Below, piece after piece: positions 1 to 8,483 of a DNA stretch of 64,000 bases. Position numbers and translations under genes: made by a program. The DNA comes from Pseudomonas chlororaphis. Lineage in GTDB: Bacteria > Pseudomonadota > Gammaproteobacteria > Pseudomonadales > Pseudomonadaceae. The notes under the pieces are model-generated. The model was not told the DNA's origin, did not search any database, and saw nothing but the letters and a program-made list of their open reading frames with translations. Each line of letters opens with the position of its first letter. The stretch's first letter is position 1. Location: the NCBI RefSeq assembly GCF_000783395.1, contig NZ_JSFK01000002.1, positions 310,001 to 374,000 on the forward strand, in the 5' to 3' direction.

Positions 1-140
<140 letters not shown>

Positions 141-207
141 AACAGCACTTCCCAAAACAGCTGCAAGCGCTTTACATTGGTGCTTGCAGCGCGTTGAAGG
201 GCTTGGT

Positions 208-246
208 CAAAAAATCAGCGCTTCCCTAATCGCTGGTGATTTTTTA
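208..246 (+). terminator. Probable Rho-independent terminator after gmk
   Basis: An A-run plus AATCAGCG is followed, after a short loop, by CGCTGGTGATT and a run of six T. The arms pair with a three-base bulge. The position between the gmk stop and rpoZ fits a terminator or attenuator, although the bulge makes it imperfect. Confidence 0.45.
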
Positions 247-308
247 AACTGTTCAGTCCGCTCGCCCAACCGGGCAGCGCGCATATTGCATTCGCTCCGA
301 GGAATACC

Positions 309-572
309 ATGGCCCGCGTAACCGTTGAAGACTGCCTGAACCACGTGGAAAACCGCTTTGAGCTGGTCATGCTCTCTACCAAGCGTGCCCGTCAACTGGC
401 CACCGGCGGCAAAGAGCCACTGGTTCAGTGGGAAAACGACAAGCCTACCGTTGTAGCGCTGCGTGAAATCGCTGAAGGCCTGATGAGCTACGAGTTCATC
501 GCCGAGCAGGAAATCGTCCAGGATGAGCCGCTGTTCGCAGCGTTCGAGGACGAGTCCAACGAGGCCGTCTAA
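309..572 (+). CDS. rpoZ: DNA-directed RNA polymerase omega subunit
   Basis: The protein has 87 residues and starts [20 protein letters not shown], the highly conserved N-terminus of omega. The signature of residues reading '[17 protein letters not shown]' is intact. Omega wraps the beta-prime C-terminus, aids core polymerase assembly and contributes to the ppGpp-binding site. The start has a GAGG ribosome site about eight bases upstream. It lies between gmk and spoT, and the pairing with a (p)ppGpp enzyme gene is typical. Length is normal for the family. Confidence 0.97.
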   Translation: MARVTVEDCLNHVENRFELVMLSTKRARQLATGGKEPLVQWENDKPTVVALREIAEGLMSYEFIAEQEIVQDEPLFAAFEDESNEAV

Positions 573-629
573 GCCTATGCCTGGTCGACGTAGCACGGCG
601 CGGGATCACAGCTTACGGCAGGAATTATC

Positions 630-2735
630 ATGCCGAGCATAGACGCCCTCGCCGATCGCTTATCGACCTACCTCGGCAATGACCAGGTCAACCTGGTCCG
701 CCGAGCGTATTTCTACGCCGAACAAGCCCATGACGGTCAGCGCCGTCGCAGCGGCGAGGCGTACGTCACGCATCCTCTTGCCGTGGCCAATATTCTTGCC
801 GACATGCACATGGACCATCAAAGCCTGATGGCCGCGATGCTGCATGACGTGATCGAAGACACCGGTATCGCCAAAGAAGCGCTGCAAGCGCAGTTCGGTG
901 AAACCGTGGCCGAACTGGTCGACGGGGTCAGCAAACTGACCCAGATGAATTTCGAGACCAAAGCCGAAGCCCAGGCTGAAAACTTCCAGAAAATGGCCAT
1001 GGCCATGGCACGCGATATTCGCGTGATCCTGGTCAAGCTTGCCGACCGCCTGCACAACATGCGCACGCTGGAAGTGCTGTCCGGGGAAAAACGCCGCCGC
1101 ATCGCCAAGGAAACCCTCGAAATCTACGCGCCCATCGCCAATCGGCTGGGCATGCATGCGATCCGCATCGAATTCGAAGACCTCGGCTTCAAGGCCATGC
1201 ACCCGATGCGTTCCGCGCGGATCTACCAGGCGGTCAAGCGCGCTCGGGGCAACCGCAAGGAAATCGTCAACAAAATCGAAGAATCCCTCGGCCATTGCCT
1301 CGCTATCGACGGCATTCAGGGTGAAGTCAGCGGTCGCCAGAAACACCTCTACGGCATCTACAAGAAAATGCGCGGCAAGCGTCGGGCCTTCAACGAGATC
1401 ATGGACGTCTATGCGTTCCGGATCATCGTCGACAAGGTCGATACCTGCTACCGCGTACTCGGTGCTGTACATAATTTGTACAAACCGTTGCCAGGGCGCT
1501 TCAAGGATTACATCGCGATCCCCAAGGCCAACGGCTATCAGTCGCTGCATACCACGCTGTTCGGCATGCACGGCGTACCGATCGAGATTCAGATCCGTAC
1601 CCGTGAAATGGAAGAAATGGCCAACAACGGCATCGCCGCCCATTGGCTATACAAATCCAGCGGTGACGAACAGCCGAAAGGCACTCATGCCCGCGCCCGT
1701 CAGTGGGTCAAAGGCGTGCTGGAAATGCAGCAACGTGCCGGCAACTCGCTGGAATTCATCGAGAGCGTGAAGATCGACCTGTTCCCGGACGAGGTCTACG
1801 TGTTCACGCCCAAAGGCCGGATCATGGAGCTGCCGAAAGGCTCTACGGCGGTCGACTTTGCCTACGCGGTCCACACCGATGTCGGCAACAGCTGCATTGC
1901 CTGCCGGATCAACCGTCGCCTCGCACCGCTGTCCGAACCGCTGCAAAGCGGCTCCACGGTCGAGATCGTCAGCGCCCCCGGCGCACGACCAAACCCGGCG
2001 TGGCTCAACTTCGTGGTCACCGGCAAGGCGCGTACGCACATCCGCCATGCGTTGAAACTGCAACGCCGCTCCGAGTCCATCAGCCTCGGCGAACGCCTGC
2101 TGAACAAAGTCCTCAACGGTTTCGATAGCGCGCTGGAGCAGATTCCGGCGGAACGCGTCAAAGCAATGCTCACCGAGTACCGCCTCGAACTGATCGAAGA
2201 TTTGCTCGAAGACATTGGCCTCGGCAACCGCATGGCTTACGTCGTTGCCCGACGACTGCTCGGCGAAGGCGAACAGTTGCCAAGCCCGGAAGGTCCGCTG
2301 GCGATTCGCGGCACCGAAGGTCTGGTGCTGAGCTACGCCAAGTGCTGCACGCCGATCCCGGGCGACCCGATTGTCGGGCACCTGTCGGCGGGCAAAGGCA
2401 TGGTCGTGCACCTCGACAACTGCCGCAACATCAGCGAAATCCGGCACAACCCGGAAAAATGCATCCAGCTCTCGTGGGCCAAGGATGTCACCGGCGAATT
2501 CAACGTCGAACTGCGTGTCGAGCTGGAACACCAGCGCGGCCTGATCGCCCTGCTCGCCAGCAGCGTCAACGCAGCCGACGGCAATATCGAGAAAATCAGC
2601 ATGGACGAACGCGATGGTCGCATCAGCGTGGTCCAGTTGGTGGTCAGCGTCCACGACCGTGTGCACCTGGCCCGCGTGATCAAGAAGCTGCGCGCCTTGA
2701 CCGGGGTGATTCGCATCACCCGCATGCGTGCATAA
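630..2735 (+). CDS. spoT: Bifunctional (p)ppGpp synthetase/hydrolase SpoT
   Basis: This 701-residue protein has the full RelA/SpoT architecture. The N-terminal HD hydrolase domain has the motif HDVIEDT at residues 72-78, so the hydrolase is expected to be active. It is followed by the synthetase domain (KDYIAIPKANGYQSLHT near residues 291-307), a TGS domain (about 385-445, VYVFTPKGRIMELPKGS) and a C-terminal ACT domain (about 625-701). SpoT makes and degrades the stringent-response alarmone in response to carbon, fatty-acid and other stresses. It lies 57 bases after rpoZ and 24 bases before ridA on the same strand, so cotranscription is likely. Confidence 0.97.
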   Translation: MPSIDALADRLSTYLGNDQVNLVRRAYFYAEQAHDGQRRRSGEAYVTHPLAVANILADMHMDHQSLMAAMLHDVIEDTGIAKEALQAQFGETVAELVDGVSKLTQMNFETKAEAQAENFQKMAMAMARDIRVILVKLADRLHNMRTLEVLSGEKRRRIAKETLEIYAPIANRLGMHAIRIEFEDLGFKAMHPMRSARIYQAVKRARGNRKEIVNKIEESLGHCLAIDGIQGEVSGRQKHLYGIYKKMRGKRRAFNEIMDVYAFRIIVDKVDTCYRVLGAVHNLYKPLPGRFKDYIAIPKANGYQSLHTTLFGMHGVPIEIQIRTREMEEMANNGIAAHWLYKSSGDEQPKGTHARARQWVKGVLEMQQRAGNSLEFIESVKIDLFPDEVYVFTPKGRIMELPKGSTAVDFAYAVHTDVGNSCIACRINRRLAPLSEPLQSGSTVEIVSAPGARPNPAWLNFVVTGKARTHIRHALKLQRRSESISLGERLLNKVLNGFDSALEQIPAERVKAMLTEYRLELIEDLLEDIGLGNRMAYVVARRLLGEGEQLPSPEGPLAIRGTEGLVLSYAKCCTPIPGDPIVGHLSAGKGMVVHLDNCRNISEIRHNPEKCIQLSWAKDVTGEFNVELRVELEHQRGLIALLASSVNAADGNIEKISMDERDGRISVVQLVVSVHDRVHLARVIKKLRALTGVIRITRMRA

Positions 2736-2759
2736 CTCAACCATTACAAGGAGTCATAC

Positions 2760-3140
2760 ATGACCAAGACTGTTATCACCAGCGACAAGGCCCCGGCCGC
2801 CATCGGTACTTACTCCCAGGCGATCAAGGCCGGCAACACTGTTTACATGTCGGGCCAGATTCCTCTGGACCCAAAAACCATGGAACTGGTTGAAGGCTTC
2901 GAAGCCCAGACCGTCCAGGTGTTCGAGAACCTCAAAGCCGTGGCTGAAGCTGCTGGCGGTTCGTTCAAGGACATCGTCAAACTGAACATCTTCCTCACCG
3001 ACCTGAGCCACTTCGCCAAGGTCAACGAGATCATGGGCAAGTACTTCGACCAGCCATACCCGGCCCGCGCTGCCATCGGCGTTGCTGCCCTGCCAAAGGG
3101 TTCGCAGGTTGAAATGGATGCCATTCTGGTCATCGAGTGA
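2760..3140 (+). CDS. ridA: RidA family enamine/imine deaminase
   Basis: This 126-residue protein has typical RidA (YjgF/YER057c/UK114) sequence: [20 protein letters not shown] near the N-terminus and [20 protein letters not shown] at the C-terminus, with the arginine that binds the substrate carboxylate. RidA hydrolyses reactive 2-aminoacrylate-type intermediates released by PLP enzymes, protecting the cell. AAGGAG lies at the right distance before the ATG. It sits just behind spoT, as in other pseudomonads. Confidence 0.95.
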   Translation: MTKTVITSDKAPAAIGTYSQAIKAGNTVYMSGQIPLDPKTMELVEGFEAQTVQVFENLKAVAEAAGGSFKDIVKLNIFLTDLSHFAKVNEIMGKYFDQPYPARAAIGVAALPKGSQVEMDAILVIE

Positions 3141-3209
3141 TGCGCACGGCGCGGCCGCCAAACGCCGCGCCGACTGCTCAGCAAGAAAAGGTTTTGAAAG
3201 GATTCCACC

Positions 3210-3950
3210 ATGCGCAAAGCGCTAGCTCTCCCGCTGCTCGCCATTTTCCTCGGCGGCTGCGCCAGCAACCCTGCCGACCGTGACATCAGCGGCACCTGGA
3301 TCAATCAGGTGGCGATCGATGCCGCAGCCAAGGGCGGCCCCCTGCGCGAAGCGCTTCAGGCCTACGGCCCGAACCTTGAGTGGGACGTCAACACCAAGGC
3401 CAGTCAGGCCCGCTACACCAACGGTTTTGAAAACGTCGAAGGACGGCTGTTGGGCGAACAGTCCGGCGCCTGGAAAGTCGACTTCTATGGCAGCTCCGCT
3501 AGCGAGCTGAAACGCGACGGCGGGCAACTGCAGCAAGCCGCCAGCGAGAACGAACCGGAGCAGGTTTTCGACCGCGCACAGATTCCGGTGCCGGAAGGCG
3601 CGCCGATCGGTGCCAGTTTCGAACGCGCGCTGTATTCCGCCTACATGGGCGGCAGCTGGACAATCGCCAGTGGTCAGGGCGAAGGCAGCACCGTGCAGTT
3701 CCAGGCTGATGGCCAGGTTTCCGGTTTGCCGGGGGCCGACCGTTATGCCTTGTGCCTGGCAGGTGATTGCGCTTCGATGAGCAGCACCAACGACAACATG
3801 TGGTTGCAGCTCAACGGTCAGGGCAATGCCTACATCTTTGCGCGCAAGGGCAAGGAGCTGGAGATTTTCCAGGCGGTGAACACCGCGCTGGCAGATGAAA
3901 TGCCGCAATACACGCCGGGCGAGCGCAAGTGGTTGCTGGAGAAGCAGTAA
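3210..3950 (+). CDS. Putative lipoprotein of unknown function
   Basis: This 246-residue protein opens with a lipoprotein signal peptide, MRKALALPLLAIFLGGCASN, where LGGC is the lipobox and Cys17 the probable lipidation site. The residue after Cys is Ala, so outer-membrane sorting is expected. The rest is soluble, without membrane segments or a motif I recognise. The opening 'DISGTWINQVAIDAAAKGG' resembles uncharacterised Pseudomonas lipoproteins found behind spoT-ridA. An AAAGGA site precedes the ATG. A REP-type inverted repeat follows the stop. Function is not inferred. Confidence 0.85.
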   Translation: MRKALALPLLAIFLGGCASNPADRDISGTWINQVAIDAAAKGGPLREALQAYGPNLEWDVNTKASQARYTNGFENVEGRLLGEQSGAWKVDFYGSSASELKRDGGQLQQAASENEPEQVFDRAQIPVPEGAPIGASFERALYSAYMGGSWTIASGQGEGSTVQFQADGQVSGLPGADRYALCLAGDCASMSSTNDNMWLQLNGQGNAYIFARKGKELEIFQAVNTALADEMPQYTPGERKWLLEKQ

Positions 3951-3978
3951 CCCGCTTCTGAAACCACTGAAGATCAAA

Positions 3979-4067
3979 TGTGGGAGCGAGCCTGCTCGCG
4001 AAAGCAGTGTGTCAGTCAAAGTAATATTGCCTGATACACCGCTTTCGCGAGCAGGCTCGCTCCCACA
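3979..4067. repeat. REP-type inverted pair between convergent genes
   Basis: The 5' arm at 3979-4005 (tgtgggagcgagcctgctcg plus cgaaagc) reappears as its reverse complement at 4041-4067, with about 35 bases between. Each arm also contains its own short palindrome. This is the arrangement of Pseudomonas REP doublets (REPINs). It lies between the stops of the lipoprotein gene and the convergent SDR gene. Confidence 0.9.
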
Positions 4068-4089
4068 GTTGTTTGGTGTTGTTAAAAAG

Positions 4090-4947
4090 TCAGCATTTAC
4101 CTTCGAGGATCGCGGCATAGCCTTCGCGGTAGCTTGGGTACATTGGCGTCCAGCCCAACGCTTTAGCCCGGGCATTGCTGCAACGCTTGCTGCCCGTGCG
4201 CCGTACGCTGGCGTCGTCCGCCCACTCGGTAACGCCCAGATACTCACGCAACCAGCCTACGACTTCCGCCAATGGCGCCGGTGCATCGTCGACACCGATG
4301 TAGAAATCCTCAAGCTTCACGCCCTGCCGAGCCTTCTCCAACAGAAACGCCAGCAACCCTGCCGCGTCGTCAGCATGAATCCGGTTACCATACAGCGGCG
4401 GATCAACCGCCACGCGATAACCGCGGCGCACTTGAGTCAGCAGCCACTCGCGACCCGGGCCATAGATCCCGGTCAGGCGCAGGATGCTCGCCGGAATGCC
4501 ACTGTTGAGTGCGACCTGCTCAGCCTCCAGCATCAATCGCCCGGAATAACCGGCAGCGATGGTCTCTGAGTTCTCATCGACCCACTCACCCTCCTGCTGC
4601 CCATAAACGCTGCTGCTGGAAACGAAGATCAGTTGCTCAGGCACCTGACCGTAATCATCCAGCCAGCTCAGGACATTCTGCAAACCCTGCACATAAGCCG
4701 CGCGATAACCGGCCTCATCGTGATCGGTGGCGGCGGCGCAATACACCAGATAGTCCACGGCACCCACCGGCCAGGTCGCCGGGCAGTCTTCGTTGAACAG
4801 GTCGCCGGCAACGCCAATCACCCCAGCAGGCAGCTTCGAAACGTCCCGGCGCAGGCCATGAACTTCCCAGCCAGCCGCCAGCAATTGCTTGGCCAGACGA
4901 CTGCCGACATCACCACAACCGGCAATCAAAACAGAAGGCGCGGACAT
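4090..4947 (-). CDS. NAD(P)-dependent SDR/epimerase family protein (YeeZ-like)
   Basis: This 285-residue protein carries the Rossmann motif IAGCGDVGSRLAKQLLAAGW (GxGxxG) at residues 8-27. It has a YGQQEGEWVDE-type active-site neighbourhood (SSSSVYGQQ) in the middle, with serine and tyrosine at the positions used by extended SDR enzymes. The family is annotated as NAD-dependent epimerase/dehydratase; the substrate is unknown. It is a lone gene, convergent with the lipoprotein gene and divergent from exbB. Confidence 0.85.
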   Translation of the reverse strand: MSAPSVLIAGCGDVGSRLAKQLLAAGWEVHGLRRDVSKLPAGVIGVAGDLFNEDCPATWPVGAVDYLVYCAAATDHDEAGYRAAYVQGLQNVLSWLDDYGQVPEQLIFVSSSSVYGQQEGEWVDENSETIAAGYSGRLMLEAEQVALNSGIPASILRLTGIYGPGREWLLTQVRRGYRVAVDPPLYGNRIHADDAAGLLAFLLEKARQGVKLEDFYIGVDDAPAPLAEVVGWLREYLGVTEWADDASVRRTGSKRCSNARAKALGWTPMYPSYREGYAAILEGKC

Positions 4948-5019
4948 TAAAAAACTCCCATCGGAAAGACACAGACTAGCCTCGGGACAGGACGAGCGGC
5001 TAGCAATGCAGGAAAAAAA

Positions 5020-5100
5020 GATACTCTATTACTTTTGTTAACAAGAATTACTTGCAATAATGCACGCCACTTTTGTTCTCGGCCTCACGAGGCCTGGAAG
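5020..5100 (+). promoter_or_regulatory. Probable exbB promoter/iron-control region
   Basis: An AT-rich patch at 5020-5061 contains caagaattacttg (5042-5054), whose ends caag/cttg are inverted, and a -10-like aataat at 5056-5061. The palindrome ggcctcacgaggcc follows at 5081-5094. ExbB-ExbD-TonB operons are commonly Fur-controlled, but no good match to the 19-base Fur consensus is visible. The assignment as promoter region is inference from position. Confidence 0.3.
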
Positions 5101-5135
5101 AGCATCAACGTTTTTCAATCTCAGGTCCGGCCAGC

Positions 5136-6089
5136 ATGACACGTAATCAAACCTCCGCTTCGCCAACCAAACGACCTCGCGCTTTTAGCGCAGTGGCGGC
5201 TCTGCTGCTCAGCCTGATGCTGGCGCCGACTGCCGCTTTCGCCGACGCCCAGGCACCTGCAACGCCAGCCGCCACCGAGCAAAGCGCACCAGCCGCCGCT
5301 CCGGCTGCCCCGGCCGCTACCGATCCAGTGCAAGCAGTTGACGCTGCCGACGTTCCTGAAGTTCTCGAAGCCGACAACTCTCTGGGCATGGCCCACGACC
5401 TGTCGCCGTGGGGCATGTACCAGAACGCCGACATCATCGTGAAAATCGTGATGATCGGTCTGGCCATCGCTTCCATCATCACCTGGACCATCTGGATCGC
5501 CAAAGGCTTCGAGCTGATGGGCGCCAAGCGTCGTCTGCGAGGCGAAATCGCCGCGCTGAAAAAGGCCACCACCCTTAAAGAAGCCAGCGCCACTGCCGGC
5601 AAGGAAGGCACCCTCGCCAACCTGTTGGTGCACGACGCGCTCGAAGAGATGCGCCTGTCGGTGAACAGCCGCGAGAAAGAAGGCATCAAGGAACGCGTGA
5701 GCTTCCGTCTCGAGCGTCTGGTTGCCGCCTGTGGTCGCAACATGAGCAGCGGCACCGGCGTCCTCGCCACCATCGGTTCCACCGCGCCGTTCGTCGGTCT
5801 GTTCGGTACCGTATGGGGCATCATGAACTCCTTCATCGGCATCGCCAAAACCCAGACCACCAACCTTGCTGTCGTAGCGCCAGGTATCGCCGAAGCGCTG
5901 CTGGCCACTGCACTGGGTCTGGTTGCGGCAATTCCAGCCGTTGTGATCTACAACGTGTTTGCCCGCTCCATCGCCGGTTACAAGGCGCAGGTTTCCGATG
6001 CCTCGGCAGAAGTGCTGCTGTTGGTCAGCCGTGACCTCGATCACCAGCCTGAGCGCAGCTCGCAGCCGCACATGGTCAAAGTGGGGTAA
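5136..6089 (+). CDS. exbB: TonB-system proton channel subunit ExbB
   Basis: The chosen ATG at 5136 gives 317 residues beginning MTRNQTSASPTKRPR, preferred over an upstream TTG because it puts a signal-peptide-like helix (AALLLSLMLAPTAAFA) at the N-terminus, as in other Pseudomonas ExbB proteins. An Ala/Pro-rich periplasmic stretch follows, then three MotA/TolQ/ExbB membrane segments, including the conserved TGVLATIGSTAPFVGLFGTV region. With ExbD it forms the inner-membrane motor that energises TonB for siderophore and cobalamin uptake. It lies six bases before exbD. Confidence 0.93.
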   Translation: MTRNQTSASPTKRPRAFSAVAALLLSLMLAPTAAFADAQAPATPAATEQSAPAAAPAAPAATDPVQAVDAADVPEVLEADNSLGMAHDLSPWGMYQNADIIVKIVMIGLAIASIITWTIWIAKGFELMGAKRRLRGEIAALKKATTLKEASATAGKEGTLANLLVHDALEEMRLSVNSREKEGIKERVSFRLERLVAACGRNMSSGTGVLATIGSTAPFVGLFGTVWGIMNSFIGIAKTQTTNLAVVAPGIAEALLATALGLVAAIPAVVIYNVFARSIAGYKAQVSDASAEVLLLVSRDLDHQPERSSQPHMVKVG

Positions 6090-6095
6090 TCGGCC

Positions 6096-6524
6096 ATGGG
6101 CCTGCATTTGAAAGAAGGCGCAGACGACGATCTGGCCGAGAACCACGAAATCAACGTCACGCCGTTCATCGACGTGATGCTGGTGCTGTTGATCATCTTC
6201 ATGGTGGCCGCTCCGTTGGCCACCGTGGATATCAAAGTCGACCTGCCTGCCTCGACCGCCAAACCGGCGCCGCGGCCAGAGAAACCGGTGTTCCTCAGCG
6301 TCAAGGCTGACCAGCGCCTGTACATCGGCGACGATGAAGTGAAAGCCGAAACCCTCGGCGCCGTGCTCGACGCCAAGACTCAGGGCAAGAAAGACACCAC
6401 CATCTTCTTCCAGGCCGATAAAGGCGTGGATTACGGCGACCTCATGAGCGTGATGGACAAACTGCGCTCCGCCGGTTACCTGAAGGTCGGTCTGGTCGGA
6501 CTTGAGACGGCAGCCAAGAAATGA
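6096..6524 (+). CDS. exbD: TonB-system energy transducer subunit ExbD
   Basis: This 142-residue protein has the ExbD/TolR layout: a short cytoplasmic N-terminus, one transmembrane helix with the proton-carrying aspartate (NVTPFIDVMLVLLIIFMVAA, Asp26) and a periplasmic domain. Length is usual. Its last codons overlap the tonB start by four bases (ATGA), indicating translational coupling. Confidence 0.96.
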   Translation: MGLHLKEGADDDLAENHEINVTPFIDVMLVLLIIFMVAAPLATVDIKVDLPASTAKPAPRPEKPVFLSVKADQRLYIGDDEVKAETLGAVLDAKTQGKKDTTIFFQADKGVDYGDLMSVMDKLRSAGYLKVGLVGLETAAKK

Positions 6525-7267
6525 TCACGACGCGCCATAAGCTGACGCGTTACAGCGGTAGCCTGGCCGTGGTGCTGGGCGTGCATGCGCTGGCCATCGC
6601 GCTGGCGCTGAACTGGACTGCCCGCCCGCCCATCGAATTGCCGCCGCAGGCAATGATGGTCGAGCTGGCCCCGGTTCCGGCCCCGCCACCGCCTGCTCCG
6701 CCGAAAGTCGTCACACCGCCGCAGCCACCGGCTCCGGTGGAAGAGTTGCCGATTCCGAAGCTGGCCGAAGCACCGAAAGCTGAAATCGCGGTGCAGAAGC
6801 CCAAGCCGAAGCCAAAGCCTAAACCGCCGAAGCCGGTCGAGAAGAAGCTGCCTGATCCACCGAAGGAAAAACCTTCCGAGGAAAAACCGGCCGACACCCA
6901 GCCGACTCAGGCTCCGACGGAGAAATCCGCCCAGCCTGCACCGGGTCCGTCGCCTGCTCAGATGGCGGCCAAGGCCAGTTGGCAAGGCACCCTGCTCGCT
7001 CATTTGGCCAAGTACAAAAAGTACCCGGCCAGTGCTCAGGCACGGGGCAAAGAAGGCTTGAACCGTCTGCGTTTTGTGGTGGATGCCGAAGGCAACGTGC
7101 TGTCGTTCGAACTGGTCGGCCGCTCGGGCAACGCTGATCTGGACCGGGCAACCCTGGAAATGATCCGCCGCGCACAACCGCTGCCCAAGCCACCGGCCGA
7201 CATGCTCAACAACGGCTCGATCGAAATTGTTGCGCCGTTTGTTTACTCGCTGGAACGCCGCCGCTAA
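6521..7267 (+). CDS. tonB: Energy transducer TonB
   Basis: This 248-residue protein has one N-terminal membrane anchor (about residues 9-28), a long Pro/Lys-rich spacer (about 45-145, repeated PKPKPKP) that spans the periplasm, and a C-terminal TonB domain (about 160-248) containing YPASAQARGKEGLNRLRFVV, which contacts the TonB box of outer-membrane receptors. It completes the exbB-exbD-tonB operon and transmits proton-motive energy to receptors. A REP pair follows the stop. Confidence 0.95.
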   Translation: MITTRHKLTRYSGSLAVVLGVHALAIALALNWTARPPIELPPQAMMVELAPVPAPPPPAPPKVVTPPQPPAPVEELPIPKLAEAPKAEIAVQKPKPKPKPKPPKPVEKKLPDPPKEKPSEEKPADTQPTQAPTEKSAQPAPGPSPAQMAAKASWQGTLLAHLAKYKKYPASAQARGKEGLNRLRFVVDAEGNVLSFELVGRSGNADLDRATLEMIRRAQPLPKPPADMLNNGSIEIVAPFVYSLERRR

Positions 7268-7283
7268 GCAACACCGCAATACC

Positions 7284-7372
7284 TGTGGGAGCTGGCTTGC
7301 CAGCGATAGCGGTATGTCAGAGAAGGATTTATTAGCTGACCCACCGCTATCGCTGGCAAGCCAGCTCCCACA
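7284..7372. repeat. REP-type inverted pair after tonB
   Basis: The arm tgtgggagctggcttgccag at 7284-7303, continuing with cgatagcggt, is repeated in reverse complement at 7343-7372. The core 'gctggcttgccagc' is itself palindromic. Compared with the repeat at 3979 the outer tgtgggag is shared but the inner palindrome differs, so it is a different sub-type. Confidence 0.88.
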
Positions 7373-7544
7373 AGGTTCTCCGCCAGCCAAGAGAACCCAG
7401 TCACAAGGCATCGAAAGGTGCCTTTTGCATATCTGGCAACGGCAAACCGACATTGCCCGGTGTCGCATTCCTCACTCAGTCTGATAACGTGCGTCTATCG
7501 ATTGCAGCCGGTATGCTTGGCCCGCATCTTCATGGACGCTTGCT

Positions 7545-8474
7545 ATGACCCTCACAGAATTACGCTACATCGTCACCCTCGCCCAAGAGCAGCATTTCGG
7601 CCACGCCGCCGAACGTTGCCACGTCAGCCAGCCAACCCTGTCGGTGGGCGTGAAAAAGCTTGAAGACGAACTCGGTGTGCTGATTTTCGAGCGCAGCAAA
7701 AGTGCCGTGCGCCTGACCCCGGTTGGCGAAGGCATCGTCGCCCAGGCGCAGAAAGTCCTTGAGCAGGCCCAAGGCATCCGCGAACTGGCCCAGGCAGGCA
7801 AGAACCAGCTGACTGCGCCGCTGAAAGTCGGCGCGATCTACACCGTCGGCCCATACCTGTTCCCGCACCTGATTCCGCAACTGCACCGGGTCGCCCCGCA
7901 GATGCCGTTGTACATCGAAGAAAACTTCACCCACGTGCTGCGCGACAAACTGCGCAACGGCGAGCTCGACGCGATCATCATCGCCCTGCCGTTCAACGAA
8001 GCCGACGTGCTGACCCTGCCGCTGTACGACGAGCCGTTCTACGTGCTCATGCCGGCCCAGCACCCGTGGACACAGAAAGAAACCATCGACGCCGGCCTGC
8101 TCAACGACAAGAGCCTGCTGCTGCTCGGTGAGGGCCACTGCTTCCGCGATCAAGTGCTGGAAGCCTGCCCGACCCTGACCAAGGGCAACGACGGTGCCAA
8201 GCACACCACGGTCGAATCCAGCTCGCTGGAAACCATCCGCCACATGGTCGCCTCCGGTCTGGGCATCTCGATCCTGCCGTTGTCGGCCGTCGACAGCCAT
8301 CACTACGCCCCCGGCGTGATCGAAGTGCGGCCACTGTCGCCGCCGGTGCCGTTCCGCACCGTGGCCATTGCCTGGCGCGCGAGCTTCCCACGGCCGAAAG
8401 CCATCGAGATCCTCGCCGACTCCATTCGCCTGTGTTCGGTGGCCAAGCCAGCGGCGCCGGTTACGGCCGGTTAA
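7545..8474 (+). CDS. oxyR: Hydrogen-peroxide sensing LysR regulator OxyR
   Basis: This 309-residue LysR-type protein has an N-terminal winged HTH (residues 1-60, AAERCHVSQPTLSVGVKKLE). The peroxide-sensing motif GEGHCFRDQVLEACP is present with Cys199 and Cys208, the same numbering as the redox cysteines of E. coli OxyR. Oxidation forms the disulfide that switches on catalase and peroxiredoxin genes. It lies nine bases before recG on the same strand, the usual pseudomonad oxyR-recG pair. Confidence 0.96.
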   Translation: MTLTELRYIVTLAQEQHFGHAAERCHVSQPTLSVGVKKLEDELGVLIFERSKSAVRLTPVGEGIVAQAQKVLEQAQGIRELAQAGKNQLTAPLKVGAIYTVGPYLFPHLIPQLHRVAPQMPLYIEENFTHVLRDKLRNGELDAIIIALPFNEADVLTLPLYDEPFYVLMPAQHPWTQKETIDAGLLNDKSLLLLGEGHCFRDQVLEACPTLTKGNDGAKHTTVESSSLETIRHMVASGLGISILPLSAVDSHHYAPGVIEVRPLSPPVPFRTVAIAWRASFPRPKAIEILADSIRLCSVAKPAAPVTAG

Positions 8475-8483
8475 GCGAGCGTC

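Noticed and set aside
5020..5070. A Fur box before exbB
   Set aside because: Expected from knowledge of the family, but no stretch matches the 19-base consensus well enough to be listed as a defined site.
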